A stretch of 64,000 nt of DNA. It comes from Lactiplantibacillus pingfangensis. Lineage in GTDB: Bacteria > Bacillota > Bacilli > Lactobacillales > Lactobacillaceae. Where the stretch lies: the NCBI RefSeq assembly GCF_005404945.1, contig NZ_BJDG01000012.1:30548-94547 (forward strand). Reading direction: 5' to 3'. Below, piece by piece: positions 51,802 to 61,534 of the stretch. The translations under genes and the position numbers were made by a program. How positions within the stretch are numbered: the first letter of the stretch is position 1; every line of letters starts with the position of its first letter. The notes under the pieces are model-generated. The model saw only the letters and a list, made by a program, of their open reading frames with translations, was not told the DNA's origin and made no database searches.

Positions 51802-52866
51802 GTGATTGGTTTTTCAGTCTATTTAAATGATGAGTTAAGTCAGACTAAATTGGATCAGTTGACAGCGTTTAAACAAGCCGGCTTTACAGGGGTATTCACT
51901 TCGCTACACATTCCGGAAGACGACGTTGCCAAATATTTGCCCCGTCTTAAACGGTTAGGGGCTGCTTGCCAGCAACTATCATTACAGCTGACAGCGGATG
52001 TCTCAGCGGCCGGGATGACACGCTTGGGTCTAGATATTGAAGATACGAACGCGATTACCCAATTGGGGGTAACTGGCCTACGGATTGATGATGGCATTGA
52101 AATGGCTGTCGTCGCGCGGTTATCACAGCAGTTACCAATTGCGCTAAATGCTAGCACGATTACGTCCGCGAACATCGCGACTTTAAAAGCGAATCAGGCT
52201 GATTTTGACCATTTAGAGGCTTGGCACAACTATTATCCACGGCCAGAGACCGGTTTAGATGAAGCTTGGTTGGTCGACAAGAATCGTTGGTTGCGTGCGC
52301 AAGGATTCAAAACGATGGCGTTTGTGGCTGGTGATGCGCAACGGCGCGGCCCATTAGCGGCTGGGCTACCCACACTAGAAGTTGACCGCTACCAATCACC
52401 GTTGGCAGCGACGCTTCGCTTGATGGCCCAAGACGACGTCGATCAGGTCTATCTCGGTGATCCCGGGTTGAGTGCCCATAGTCGATTACAATTTCAACAG
52501 TATTTCCAGCAGCACAATTTGGCTTTAATGATCAAAACTAACCAGGACTGGCTCTTGCAACAAGTTTGGCATCAGCGATTGGACGTGGCCCGCGATGTCG
52601 TTCGGTTAGTGGAAGGCCGGCAACAATTTCAACAAGTTGCCCCGGCATCCTTGATGACACGGGCAGTTGGCGCGATTACGCTGGATAACAACGACTATGG
52701 CCGCTATGTGGGTGAGTTACAGCTAGTCAAACGACCACTTGGAGCTGATCAGCGCGTCAATGTGATTGGTCAAGTTTGTCAGGAAGATTTAGCTTTATTA
52801 CCATTAATTGCAGGTGGTCAGGCGATTAAATTTATTAAGGAGGCGGACGCTAATGGATTTGGCTAA
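51802..52866 (+). CDS. mupG: 6-phospho-N-acetylmuramidase (DUF871)
   Basis: A 354-aa DUF871 protein, [20 protein letters not shown] at the start. The N-terminal TIM-barrel (~1-235) has [13 protein letters not shown] and [12 protein letters not shown]; a C-terminal cyclophilin-like domain (~245-354) follows. MupG-type enzymes split MurNAc-6-phosphate-containing disaccharides after PTS import. The GTG at 51802 with GAGGAGGAT is chosen; the ATG at 51766 overlaps the cre site. It overlaps murQ by 14 bases. Confidence 0.9.
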   Translation: MIGFSVYLNDELSQTKLDQLTAFKQAGFTGVFTSLHIPEDDVAKYLPRLKRLGAACQQLSLQLTADVSAAGMTRLGLDIEDTNAITQLGVTGLRIDDGIEMAVVARLSQQLPIALNASTITSANIATLKANQADFDHLEAWHNYYPRPETGLDEAWLVDKNRWLRAQGFKTMAFVAGDAQRRGPLAAGLPTLEVDRYQSPLAATLRLMAQDDVDQVYLGDPGLSAHSRLQFQQYFQQHNLALMIKTNQDWLLQQVWHQRLDVARDVVRLVEGRQQFQQVAPASLMTRAVGAITLDNNDYGRYVGELQLVKRPLGADQRVNVIGQVCQEDLALLPLIAGGQAIKFIKEADANGFG

Positions 52867-53743
52867 ACTAACGACCGAAACTCGGAATCAAAAGACCATG
52901 GCTTTAGACACCATGTCTACTCATGATATTTTAGCGTTAATGAATCAAGAAGATCAGCGGGTGCCACAAGCAGTTGCACAGGCCTTACCGGCAATTGAAA
53001 GCGCTGTTACAGTGATTGCCGCAAACTTCAAGCAAGGGGGTCGATTATTTTACATGGGGGCCGGTACTAGCGGTCGACTAGGCGTTTTAGATGCCGCCGA
53101 GTGTGTGCCAACCTTTGGCACTGACCCAGAAATGGTTCAAGGGTTGATTGCCGGTGGGATGTCGGCCATGACCGTCGCGGTGGAAGGCGCCGAAGATTCA
53201 GAAAAGCTCGGCCGGCAAGATTTAATTGCGGCTAAGCTGACGGCCAATGATACGGTGGTGGGTATTGCGGCGAGTGGTCGCACGCCTTACGTGATTGGCG
53301 GTTTGGATTATGCCAAGCAAGTCGGTGCCGCCAGAATCAGTTTAGCTTGTAATCGGGGGGCGGCGATTAGTCAGCATGCCCAAACGGCAATTGAAGTGGA
53401 AGTCGGTCCAGAAGTATTGACTGGGTCAACGCGGCTGAAGTCCGGAACCGCACAGAAACTAGTATTGAATATGCTTTCGACAGTCTCGATGATTGGCATC
53501 GGGAAGGTTTATAAAAATCTCATGGTTGACGTTAAACCAACCAATGAAAAATTGGTAGAACGGTCGAAACGGATTATTATGCAGGCGACGGATTGCTCAC
53601 TCGCCACGGCGACCGCCGCGTTTGCGACCGCCAATCAAGATGTCAAATTAGCAATCGTGATGGTTTTGACCGATCTGAGCCGTGATGAAGCGGCAGCGCG
53701 GTTGCAACAAGCTAAAGGATTTGTTCGTCCAGCAGTTAACTAA
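52853..53743 (+). CDS. murQ: N-acetylmuramic acid 6-phosphate etherase
   Basis: A 296-aa SIS-domain enzyme that cleaves the lactyl ether of MurNAc-6-P to give GlcNAc-6-P and D-lactate. [21 protein letters not shown] (~64), EGAEDSE (catalytic Glu, ~112), [12 protein letters not shown] and the [15 protein letters not shown] region are typical. The ATG at 52853 has AAGGAGG. Part of the mupG-murQ-murP-murR-EIIA operon. Confidence 0.96.
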   Translation: MDLAKLTTETRNQKTMALDTMSTHDILALMNQEDQRVPQAVAQALPAIESAVTVIAANFKQGGRLFYMGAGTSGRLGVLDAAECVPTFGTDPEMVQGLIAGGMSAMTVAVEGAEDSEKLGRQDLIAAKLTANDTVVGIAASGRTPYVIGGLDYAKQVGAARISLACNRGAAISQHAQTAIEVEVGPEVLTGSTRLKSGTAQKLVLNMLSTVSMIGIGKVYKNLMVDVKPTNEKLVERSKRIIMQATDCSLATATAAFATANQDVKLAIVMVLTDLSRDEAAARLQQAKGFVRPAVN

Positions 53744-53758
53744 AAGGAGGTACTAATT

Positions 53759-55255
53759 ATGGCTGAAGATAAATATGTACAGCTCGCACATGCGATTTAT
53801 GCTCATGTGGGCGGTCCACAAAATATTTCGAAGCTGATTCACTGCATGACCCGAGTTCGGATGACTATTCGGGATGAATCCATCGTCGATATGGATGGGT
53901 TAAAGGCAATTAAAGGTGTCATGGGTGTTGTTCAGGAAGATACGTTACAAGTTATCGTGGGTCCTGGGACTGTTGACAAGGTCGCGGCTGAAATGGTTAA
54001 AGAAGTGGGCGTAGGTTTAGGTGACCCATTCCCAGATCCTGAAACATTTTCAACTGACAGCACGTCGGAAAAATCGGAACATCAACTGGATAAGGAAAAG
54101 GTTGAGGCGAAAGCTAAGAAAGTTCACGCCGAACAAAAAGCAAAAATCAAACAGACCCCAATGCGGAAAATTTTAAGTGCTATTTCTAGTATATTTATTC
54201 CATTAATTCCCGTCTTTGTCGGTGCTGGTCTGATTTCTGGGATTGCCGCGATTTTATCAAACATGATGGTTGCCGGCGATATTGGTAAAAACTGGACAGA
54301 CTTTATTAATGTGTTGAAAGTAATCAACGGCGGGCTTTTCTCTTACTTAGTGATTTATGTTGGGATTAATTCTGCGACGGTCTTTGGTGCAACTGCTGGT
54401 CTCGGTGGGGTGATTGGTGCCGTGACCCTCTTGACTGGGATTACACCAGAAGCACCAATTCACAACATTTTTAACGGCCAAGCGCTTTCAGCTGGCCAAG
54501 GTGGGATCATTGGGGTTATCTTTGCCGTTTGGGTTCTTTCCATTGTTGAAAAATGGTTACACAAGGTTATTCCAGATTCAATTGATATTATCTTGACACC
54601 GATGATTACGCTACTAGTCATTGGGGTGTTCACGATTTTCTTGGTCATGCCAGTTGCTGGCGTCATCTCAACCGGCTTAGTTGGCGGGATTGAATGGGTC
54701 TTGAATGTTGGTGGGGCCTTCTCAGGCTTTGTTCTTGGACTATTCTTCCTACCGATGGTGATGTTCGGGTTACATCAAATTTTGACGCCAATTCATATTG
54801 AAATGATTAACAAATTAGGCTTCACACCGTTATTACCAATCTTGGCAATGGCGGGTGCCGGTCAAGTTGGGGCAGCGTTCGCACTTTGGATTCGTTGCCG
54901 GAACAATAAAGAACTTTCAAACTTAATCAAAGGGGCCTTGCCGGTTGGCATCCTCGGTATTGGTGAACCACTGATTTATGGGGTGACCTTACCACTTGGT
55001 CGTCCGTTCATCACTGCTTGTATCGGTGGTGGGATCGGCGGTGCGGTCATTGGCGGTCTTGGCCATATTGGCGCCATCGCAATCGGGCCTTCTGGGGTTG
55101 CGTTGATTCCGTTGATTGCTAACGGACATTGGCTCGGTTATGTGATTGGGCTGTTAGCAGCATACGCAGGCGGCTTTGTGGCAACTTACTTCTTTGGTAT
55201 TCCTAAAGATGCGATGGTTGCTAAAGACAAAGATGGTAATTTAATTAACGCTTAG
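53759..55255 (+). CDS. murP: PTS EIIBC for MurNAc or a MurNAc disaccharide
   Basis: A 498-aa membrane transporter. The N-terminal EIIB (~1-90) has the phospho-Cys in IHCMTRVRM (~28). A charged linker (~95-130) is followed by a Glc-family EIIC with ten or so helices, [31 protein letters not shown], and [15 protein letters not shown] (~400). There is no EIIA domain, consistent with a separate EIIA gene downstream. Substrate is inferred from mupG/murQ. AAAAGGAGG precedes the ATG. Confidence 0.92.
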   Translation: MAEDKYVQLAHAIYAHVGGPQNISKLIHCMTRVRMTIRDESIVDMDGLKAIKGVMGVVQEDTLQVIVGPGTVDKVAAEMVKEVGVGLGDPFPDPETFSTDSTSEKSEHQLDKEKVEAKAKKVHAEQKAKIKQTPMRKILSAISSIFIPLIPVFVGAGLISGIAAILSNMMVAGDIGKNWTDFINVLKVINGGLFSYLVIYVGINSATVFGATAGLGGVIGAVTLLTGITPEAPIHNIFNGQALSAGQGGIIGVIFAVWVLSIVEKWLHKVIPDSIDIILTPMITLLVIGVFTIFLVMPVAGVISTGLVGGIEWVLNVGGAFSGFVLGLFFLPMVMFGLHQILTPIHIEMINKLGFTPLLPILAMAGAGQVGAAFALWIRCRNNKELSNLIKGALPVGILGIGEPLIYGVTLPLGRPFITACIGGGIGGAVIGGLGHIGAIAIGPSGVALIPLIANGHWLGYVIGLLAAYAGGFVATYFFGIPKDAMVAKDKDGNLINA

Positions 55256-55278
55256 GAACAATTGGACGGAGGCAAATA

Positions 55279-56124
55279 ATGACTAACATTTTATTTACGA
55301 TTCATAGCCGGCTGACGGACTTTTCCAACGCTGACCAAAAAGTTGGCCGTTATATTTTGGCTCATGCCCATGATGTGATGACAATGAGTACGACTGAATT
55401 GGCGGAGGCAACTGGTGTCAGCACGGCGACAGTCGTTCGGTTTGGCAAAACATTGATTCCGGATGGGGGCTTTCCCGCCTTAAAATTACAGCTGTCTGCT
55501 GAAACAAATGTTGATGAGAAACTGTATGCGGAAATTAACCCCAAGGACAGTATTGATGCCGTCAAGTCGAAACTGACATTGCGGATTACGCATACGTTGG
55601 AAGAAACGAATCTGAGTTTAACTAACGCTGCGCTTGTGAAAGCTTGTCAGCTAATCGCTGCGGCTGACAATGTCTATGTCTACGGGATTGGCGCTTCAGA
55701 TGTGGTGGCGGCCGATTTGCAGCAGAAGTTGATGCGCGTTGGCAAACCGGTCATGCATACGCAAGACACGCATTTAATCACGGTTGGATTGACCACCCTT
55801 AAGCAACGCGGTGTCTTGATTCTGATTTCTAACTCTGGTGAAAAACAAGAGAGTGCCAATCTAGCGGCCGTTGCGCAAGCAGTTAAAATGCCGATTATCG
55901 TCGTGACTCGCAACGCGAAAAGTTTGTTAGGACAATTGGCGGATGTCGTGTTACGAAATGATGATAGTGAGGAAAATCAAACGGCGCGGAGTGCTGCGAC
56001 AACCTCATTGATGGCCCAACTCTATGTGATTGATCTTTTGTATTACACTTATATCAAAACGGACTATCAAACGCATATTGCCCAATTAGTCGAATCTCGT
56101 GAAGCAATTCAAGAACATTTTTAA
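55279..56124 (+). CDS. murR: RpiR-family regulator of the MurNAc operon
   Basis: A 281-aa protein with an N-terminal helix-turn-helix (TTELAEATGVSTATVVRFGKTL, ~38-60) and a C-terminal SIS domain (~115-250; VYGIGASDVVAADL, ISNSGEKQESANLA). MurR proteins of this kind sense MurNAc-6-P. It is the fourth gene of the operon, so it is likely autoregulated. GGACGGAGG precedes the ATG. Confidence 0.92.
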   Translation: MTNILFTIHSRLTDFSNADQKVGRYILAHAHDVMTMSTTELAEATGVSTATVVRFGKTLIPDGGFPALKLQLSAETNVDEKLYAEINPKDSIDAVKSKLTLRITHTLEETNLSLTNAALVKACQLIAAADNVYVYGIGASDVVAADLQQKLMRVGKPVMHTQDTHLITVGLTTLKQRGVLILISNSGEKQESANLAAVAQAVKMPIIVVTRNAKSLLGQLADVVLRNDDSEENQTARSAATTSLMAQLYVIDLLYYTYIKTDYQTHIAQLVESREAIQEHF

Positions 56125-56147
56125 TTGGCTAAGACAGGAGGATTCAA

Positions 56148-56630
56148 ATGTTTGGATTTAAGAAGAAAGTTAAGCACGAAACCCTAGGCGCGATTGCTAG
56201 TGGTCAACTGATGGCGATCACCGCAGTGGCCGATCAAGTCTTTTCACAGAAGATGATGGGCGATGGCGTGGCGATTGAACCTACCGCGGATCAAATCGTT
56301 GCCCCAGCTGATGGTGAAATTACCATGATTGCCGACACGAAGCACGCCATCATGATGACGACTACTGAGGGGCTAGAGCTGATGTTGCATCTTGGTCTCG
56401 ATACTGTCGAACTACAAGGTAAGCCATTCACGGTGGCTGTGAAAGTTGGCGATCATGTTGAAGCTGGAGCGCCGCTCGCAACGATGGACCTTGCTGCGGT
56501 GAAGGCCGCTGGCAAGGGAACGACCGTGATGACGGTCGTGACGAACATGGATCTGGTTGAACAAGTCGACAAAGTACCAGATCAGGCCGTTCAAACAGGG
56601 GCCACCGTTGCAACCGTTACCCTTAAATAA
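56148..56630 (+). CDS. PTS EIIA (glucose-type)
   Basis: A 160-aa soluble phosphocarrier. GDGVAIEPTADQIVAPADGEI (~39), the phospho-His in LELMLHLGLDTVEL (~82), and VKVGDHVEAGAPLATMD are conserved EIIA(Glc) features. It should phosphorylate the EIIB domain of MurP and possibly other Glc-family transporters that lack EIIA. Last gene of the operon, ended by a strong terminator. ACAGGAGG precedes the ATG. Confidence 0.93.
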   Translation: MFGFKKKVKHETLGAIASGQLMAITAVADQVFSQKMMGDGVAIEPTADQIVAPADGEITMIADTKHAIMMTTTEGLELMLHLGLDTVELQGKPFTVAVKVGDHVEAGAPLATMDLAAVKAAGKGTTVMTVVTNMDLVEQVDKVPDQAVQTGATVATVTLK

Positions 56631-56633
56631 TCA

Positions 56634-56678
56634 AAAAACGAGTTTGGGATTTTTCAATTCCCAAGCTCGTTTTTTTTT
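56634..56678. terminator. Bidirectional terminator
   Basis: AACGAG...TTGGGA pairs with TCCCAA...CTCGTT; T-runs on both strands, between the EIIA gene and rqcH. Confidence 0.88.
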
Positions 56679-56680
56679 GA

Positions 56681-58387
56681 TTATTTTTTTGGTGAAAGTT
56701 GATCGACTAACGTTGCATCAGGTGAAACATAGCGGGTCTTTTGACCTTCATAGATCACAAAGCCAGGTTTAGCGCCATTTGGTTTCCGAATTCGTTTGAC
56801 CTGAACATAATCAACCGGTACAGTCGCTGAATCTCGCGCTTTAGAAAAATAGGCTGCAAGATTAGCCGCTTCCGTAAGTGTTTGCTCACTTGGATCGGCA
56901 CTATGGATAATGACATGTGACCCGGGAATCTTTTGGGTATGCAACCAGATGTCAGATTTACGGGCGGTTTTCAATGTCAACTGATCATTTTGGCGGTTAT
57001 TTTTACCAACCGAGATTTCAGTCCCATCACTCGCAAAAAATTGTTGTGGCTGACTAGGTTTGCGTGAAGCCCGTTGCTTCTTGCCTGTTTTACGCTGTTT
57101 TAAATAACCTTGTTGGGTCAGCTCTTCACGAATTTCAGCAATGTCAGCCGGGGTAGCGAGTTCGATTTGGGTTTGAATATTGTCCAAATAGTCGATTTCA
57201 GCTTGCGTGATGGTGAGCTGCTCATTCACGTAGGTCACGGCATTTTTTTGTTTTTGATAACGTGAAAAATACTTTTGGGCATTGCGTGACGGTGACAACT
57301 GGTTGGATAATTGAATCGTTAGTGGGGCATTATCGTGATAATAATCCGCCAGTGTGATTTCGGTCATGCCACGTTTAACTTCATGCAAATAGGTTGTCAG
57401 GATTTCACCCTTTAATCGTAGCTCATCCGCCTGTTTGGTATTAGCAAGTGTTTGTTGCAATTTTTTATATTTATTACGATTCTTCTTCAAATCGTTGCGA
57501 ACCACACGGATGAGATTGCCCGCTTGTTGTTGGACGCGTTCCCGCTGGGCAGCATCTTGATAGTAAAAATCTAGTAAAGCGCTCAGTGAGTCAAATTGCC
57601 GGCGTTGATCACCGAATGCGTCAAAACTGCCGGCGGCAAACATCGTCTTATGATTACTCAAGGTAATCAAGGCTGGTTCGGGGTGGTTAAATTGGGCTAA
57701 GAAAGTCTGATAGTGTTTGTTCAAGTCGCCTGGTTGATGGAGATCCGCAGCTAACTGAGCCGCACTATCACGACCAAGACCTTGATAGTGTTGTTGTAAC
57801 TGTTTTGCCAAGACGGTATCACTTGGATATTGTTGAACCAAGTCACGATAGTCGTCATTCGGCGTAAATGGATCGCGCTTGTCTTGCTTGGGTGGTTCGA
57901 TATAAGTTGCACCAGGCAATAGTAACCGATAGCGGTTCTGATCGGCGCCAACGTGTTTAATGACGTCGAGGATTTTACCGGTTTGATTATCAACTAAAAT
58001 CACATTACTGTGTCGTGCCATGATCTCGATGATCAAGGTCAAGGTTTCAGCGTCCCCAAGTTCGTTACGCGTCGTAATGGTGAACTGCACGACGCGGTCA
58101 TTGGCCGGCTGCTTAATTTCAGTAATGATTGCGCCTTGTAAATATTTGCGCATCATCATCGCAAAATTAGTTGGGACGGCGGGATTAACATACGGAATCC
58201 GGGTCACTTGGACCCGGGGGTAAGTTGGATCGGCCGAGAGTAAAACTGGCCAGTTTTTGCCGTTGGCGCGAACGGTTAAAATTAATTCATTTTGATAGGG
58301 CTGATGGATCTTGGAAATGCGTCCGCTGACTAAATTATGTTGTAGTTCAGTGACCATGGCGTGGGTAAATAGGCCATCAAAAGACAT
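56681..58387 (-). CDS. rqcH: NFACT protein RqcH/FbpA-like
   Basis: A 568-aa protein of the NEMF/Rqc2 group (often named fibronectin-binding protein). NFACT-N (~1-170; MSFDGLFTHAMVTELQ, ANDRVVQF with the Asp-Arg pair), two coiled-coil stretches (~285-420; NLIRVVRNDLKKNRNKYKKL), then NFACT-R (~440-560; GKNNRQNDQLTLKTARKSDIWLHTQKIPGSHVII). It adds Ala tails to peptides on stalled 50S subunits. The ATG at 58387 fits the conserved start; the site (GAAAGCGAG) is modest. Confidence 0.94.
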   Translation of the reverse strand: MSFDGLFTHAMVTELQHNLVSGRISKIHQPYQNELILTVRANGKNWPVLLSADPTYPRVQVTRIPYVNPAVPTNFAMMMRKYLQGAIITEIKQPANDRVVQFTITTRNELGDAETLTLIIEIMARHSNVILVDNQTGKILDVIKHVGADQNRYRLLLPGATYIEPPKQDKRDPFTPNDDYRDLVQQYPSDTVLAKQLQQHYQGLGRDSAAQLAADLHQPGDLNKHYQTFLAQFNHPEPALITLSNHKTMFAAGSFDAFGDQRRQFDSLSALLDFYYQDAAQRERVQQQAGNLIRVVRNDLKKNRNKYKKLQQTLANTKQADELRLKGEILTTYLHEVKRGMTEITLADYYHDNAPLTIQLSNQLSPSRNAQKYFSRYQKQKNAVTYVNEQLTITQAEIDYLDNIQTQIELATPADIAEIREELTQQGYLKQRKTGKKQRASRKPSQPQQFFASDGTEISVGKNNRQNDQLTLKTARKSDIWLHTQKIPGSHVIIHSADPSEQTLTEAANLAAYFSKARDSATVPVDYVQVKRIRKPNGAKPGFVIYEGQKTRYVSPDATLVDQLSPKK

Positions 58388-58741
58388 GTGATCACTCGCT
58401 TTCATTTGATAGAATTATTTTTGACTAGCGTCTGAAAGTACCGAAAATACTGACCGCTGTGGGTTCAGCGACGATTCCCGACGTTCGTTTTCTCAACTGT
58501 TAAAAACAGTTAACCTAAACTAGTATACCGTGGGAATGGGCTTGGCGCAAAGGATTTGGTTGTAGCCGTCGCAACGTTAAGTTCTGGGATTGCCTGATTT
58601 CTTGGTGGTGATGACACCAGTCAGAATTAATGCTATATGCAATAACGATTAAAACAATTGATTAAGCAAAAAAATGGTTTCATCATGAGTCCCCTTATTG
58701 TATAATACAAGATGAATTGAAATATTTTGGGAGGGTCCATC
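58388..58741. other. Divergent region rqcH/marR
   Basis: About 350 bases. A minus-strand promoter for rqcH (TTGCGC 58550-58545, 17-base spacer, TATACT 58527-58522) leaves a ~128-nt leader that opens with the perfect dyad AACTGTT-AAA-AACAGTT (58497-58513). On the right, the MarR operator/promoter. No gene seen. Confidence 0.55.
58698..58710 (+). promoter_or_regulatory. marR promoter/operator
   Basis: TTGTAT-A-ATACAA is an inverted repeat that contains the -10 TATAAT (58701-58706), ~32 bases before the marR ATG. This is typical of MarR autorepression. Confidence 0.6.
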
Positions 58742-59164
58742 ATGAAATCGAGTTTAGCAGCTTTGGCGGCTACCGCCAAACAACAAACGGTTGTATTAAA
58801 AGAAATCACTAAAAAACAAGGGGTGACCGTTGCGGAGTGGCAATTATTGTCGCAGTTATTGGCTGGCTTTGATACCCAAGAAAAGTTAGCGAGTGAAATG
58901 CAGCTGGATACGTCCACTTTAAGTCGCCAACTCGCCAGCTTAGTGAAGAAAGAAAAGTTGAGCAAGGAAGCGATTGGGCGCGATCGGCGTCAATTAATTT
59001 ATACGGTGACGCCGGCTGGTGACGAGGCGGTTTCAGCAATTAATAAAGCCTACAATGACTATGAAGCAGCCGTTTTTGATAAATGGCCACAAGATGAACA
59101 GAATTTATTAAAAATCTTGTTAAATCGCTTAAACAAATCCGTTGATCGTACCTTGGTACCATAA
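58742..59164 (+). CDS. MarR-family regulator
   Basis: A 140-aa winged-helix regulator. VTVAEWQLLSQLLAGF (~28) starts the domain; TQEKLASEMQLDTSTLSRQLASLVKKEKLSKEAIGRDRRQLIYTVT (~45-90) holds the recognition helix and wing with the conserved DxR. GGGAGGG precedes the ATG at 58742. Target unknown; it probably regulates itself. Confidence 0.9.
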   Translation: MKSSLAALAATAKQQTVVLKEITKKQGVTVAEWQLLSQLLAGFDTQEKLASEMQLDTSTLSRQLASLVKKEKLSKEAIGRDRRQLIYTVTPAGDEAVSAINKAYNDYEAAVFDKWPQDEQNLLKILLNRLNKSVDRTLVP

Positions 59165-59256
59165 ACCAATTTTGCATGGTGTCCACAAGGTGGAGGCAGC
59201 CTGAGTTTTATGCTATGATAATGAGTATTATTTTAGATGAGAAGTAGGTGTATGTC

Positions 59257-60126
59257 ATGAAGATTGCTGTTGTTACTGACAGCACCAGCTATTTAACGCC
59301 GCGAGAACTGACCGACAACGATATTCGTGTGGTACCGATTCCGGTGATTATAGATGGCAAAGTGTATCAAGAAGGCGTCGATATTACGACGGAAGACTTC
59401 TATGCTAATATGCATACATTTAAGTCTTTCCCAAGCACATCCCAGCCACCGGTTGGCGAAATGATTGAGTTTTATAATAAGTTGGGCGATGAAGGTTACG
59501 ACGCGGTTATTAGTATTCATCTCGCTAGTACGATTTCTGGCTTCTATAATAGTCTGGAAAAAATGCGTGAGCTGGTCACCAACATCAAGTTGATTCCGTA
59601 TGATTCGCAAATCACGGTTCGTTTGATGGGTTATTTGGCGATTGAGGCCGCTCGGATGGCTAAAGCTGGTCATTCTGTTGAAGAAATCTTGGCGCGCTTG
59701 GATGAGTTACGGGCAACCATGGGTGAATACTTCATCGTTGATGATTTACAAAATTTAGTTCGGGGTGGTCGTTTATCCAATGCCTCTGCCTTCATTGGCA
59801 GTGTCTTGCGAATCAAACCGATTTTAACGTTTAATGAAAAACATGAGATTGTCGCGTTTGAAAAGGTGCGTTCTTCCAAAAAAGCCATTGCCCGTGTCGA
59901 GCAATTATTTGCAAAAGCTCAAGCAGAGATTAAGTATCCGCTCCGCGCAATTATTGTGCAGGGAAATAACTTGGACGCGGCACAAGCTTGGAAAATCAAG
60001 TTGCAACAAAAATATCCAGATATGCCAATTGACATAACTTATTTTGGACCAGTCATTGGGACCCATCTGGGTGATAAATCGTTGGCGTTAGCCTGGTTGA
60101 AAGATATTGACAAGGCGTACAAATGA
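59257..60126 (+). CDS. degV: DegV-family fatty-acid-binding protein
   Basis: A 289-aa protein, MKIAVVTDSTSYLTPREL at the start. FPSTSQPPVGEMIEFYN (~61), SIHLASTISGFYNS (~86) and DDLQNLVRGGRLSN (~160) are DegV/FakB hallmarks. FakB-type members present fatty acids to FakA kinase. No fakA is nearby. Its TGA overlaps the ATG of the GNAT gene (ATGA). Confidence 0.92.
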   Translation: MKIAVVTDSTSYLTPRELTDNDIRVVPIPVIIDGKVYQEGVDITTEDFYANMHTFKSFPSTSQPPVGEMIEFYNKLGDEGYDAVISIHLASTISGFYNSLEKMRELVTNIKLIPYDSQITVRLMGYLAIEAARMAKAGHSVEEILARLDELRATMGEYFIVDDLQNLVRGGRLSNASAFIGSVLRIKPILTFNEKHEIVAFEKVRSSKKAIARVEQLFAKAQAEIKYPLRAIIVQGNNLDAAQAWKIKLQQKYPDMPIDITYFGPVIGTHLGDKSLALAWLKDIDKAYK

Positions 60127-60557
60127 TCACATTTGAGTTTTCAACTGCCGCTGCAACGCAAGCAGCGGCTTATGCATTGCGGCAGGCTGTGTTTGTCGAA
60201 GAACGTGGCATTGCGGCCACCGTTGAGTTTGATGAAAAGGATACGGATGACCGGCTATACTTAGTTGCGTACGCTGAATCCAAGCTACCAGTCGCCACCT
60301 TGCGCTTAGAACCACAAGCAGATCAGGTCATGCGATTTGGGCGAGTTTGTACCCGTAAGAGCTTTCGTGGTCATGGCATTGGGCAACAACTGCTGACGGC
60401 TGCTGAAACGTGGTCAGTCCAGCATGGCTACACGAAAGGCTTGATTCATGGGGAAGTCTCTGCGCAAGGATTTTATGAACGTTGCCAGTATCGGGTGACT
60501 GCTGGGCCTTATGATGAAGATGGGGCGCCAGTCATGGTCATGATGAAAACCTTTTAG
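60123..60557 (+). CDS. GNAT-family N-acetyltransferase
   Basis: A 144-aa ElaA/YjcF-like acetyltransferase. ALRQAVFVEERGI (~20), RFGRVCTRKSFRGHGIGQQLL (~75-95, acetyl-CoA loop RGHGIG) and GEVSAQGFYERCQYRV (~115) are visible. Acceptor unknown. Translationally coupled to degV. Confidence 0.88.
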   Translation: MITFEFSTAAATQAAAYALRQAVFVEERGIAATVEFDEKDTDDRLYLVAYAESKLPVATLRLEPQADQVMRFGRVCTRKSFRGHGIGQQLLTAAETWSVQHGYTKGLIHGEVSAQGFYERCQYRVTAGPYDEDGAPVMVMMKTF

Positions 60558-60568
60558 CAAGTGATAAG

Positions 60569-60596
60569 CGTTACGGCCGGCGTCGTAGCGTTTTTT
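60569..60596 (+). terminator. Terminator after degV-GNAT
   Basis: CGTTACG/CGTAGCG stem followed by TTTTTT. Confidence 0.75.
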
Positions 60597-60650
60597 ATTC
60601 GACGTGCACCTGATGTGAGCTAATTAAAATTTAAAGGGAGTGGTCATTTC

Positions 60651-61397
60651 ATGAAAACGCGTGCCGAACTGAAACAGGAAGTGAAACAATTATTTAAGGG
60701 ACGTTGGCGAAGCGCCATTTTACTCTGTATCGTGGTCAGTTTGTTGTCAATCTTTGGCATTTTGACACAGACTTCTAACGGCATGAATCAAGCGACTAGT
60801 CATCACGCGACGGATTACAGCTCATTGACACAGTTACCACATTTAAGTTGGCAACTGTTGTCAATCATGACTGGGGCCGTCTTAATTGTGTTACTGATCC
60901 AGTTAGTCTTTTACTTTGTAGTCAAAATTTTTTCGGTGGGGACGAGCTATTCAATGCTTGACTGGGTGCGCAACCCAGCCCGAGAAATTCACCCTGTCAG
61001 TGATTCGACGATTGGATTCACCAAACAATATGCCTGGTCGATTATTGGGTTACAAATCTGCCAAGCGGTGCTTACTTTTCTTTGGAGCTTATTATTGATT
61101 GTTCCCGGGATTATTAAGGCGTTCGCTTATTCACAGACCTATTTTGTTTACAAAGATTTATTGGCCGCGACACCAAATGGGCAACCACGGCCACGATATC
61201 GTGATGCGATTACTCGGAGTCGTCAGTTGATGCGTGGTCATAAATTTGAGTATTTTGTCTTACAATTGAGCTTTATTGGTTGGGCACTGCTGAGTGGCTT
61301 AACAATGGGAATTGGCCAATTGTGGTTAACACCTTACCGCTTTGGTGTATTTGCGGCTTATTATGATAACTTAGTCACGACAGCGGCGACTGATTAA
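60651..61397 (+). CDS. DUF975 membrane protein
   Basis: A 248-aa protein, MKTRAELKQEVKQLFKGRWR at the start, four to five membrane helices (~20-38, 70-100, 125-160, 200-235) and the family segment LLLIVPGIIKAFAYSQTYFVYKD. GGGAG precedes the ATG. Function unknown. Confidence 0.82.
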   Translation: MKTRAELKQEVKQLFKGRWRSAILLCIVVSLLSIFGILTQTSNGMNQATSHHATDYSSLTQLPHLSWQLLSIMTGAVLIVLLIQLVFYFVVKIFSVGTSYSMLDWVRNPAREIHPVSDSTIGFTKQYAWSIIGLQICQAVLTFLWSLLLIVPGIIKAFAYSQTYFVYKDLLAATPNGQPRPRYRDAITRSRQLMRGHKFEYFVLQLSFIGWALLSGLTMGIGQLWLTPYRFGVFAAYYDNLVTTAATD

Positions 61398-61534
61398 CGA
61401 CCAGTCGTCTTTCAAGTTGCGAGAACTGAGTTGTGGCAGGCCTAACTTTTTAGGTCAAAGCGATTGAGTTACTCACGACAATTATTAAAAAATATGGTAA
61501 ACTTGCGGAAGCAAGAAAGGAAGTGCGATAGTTA

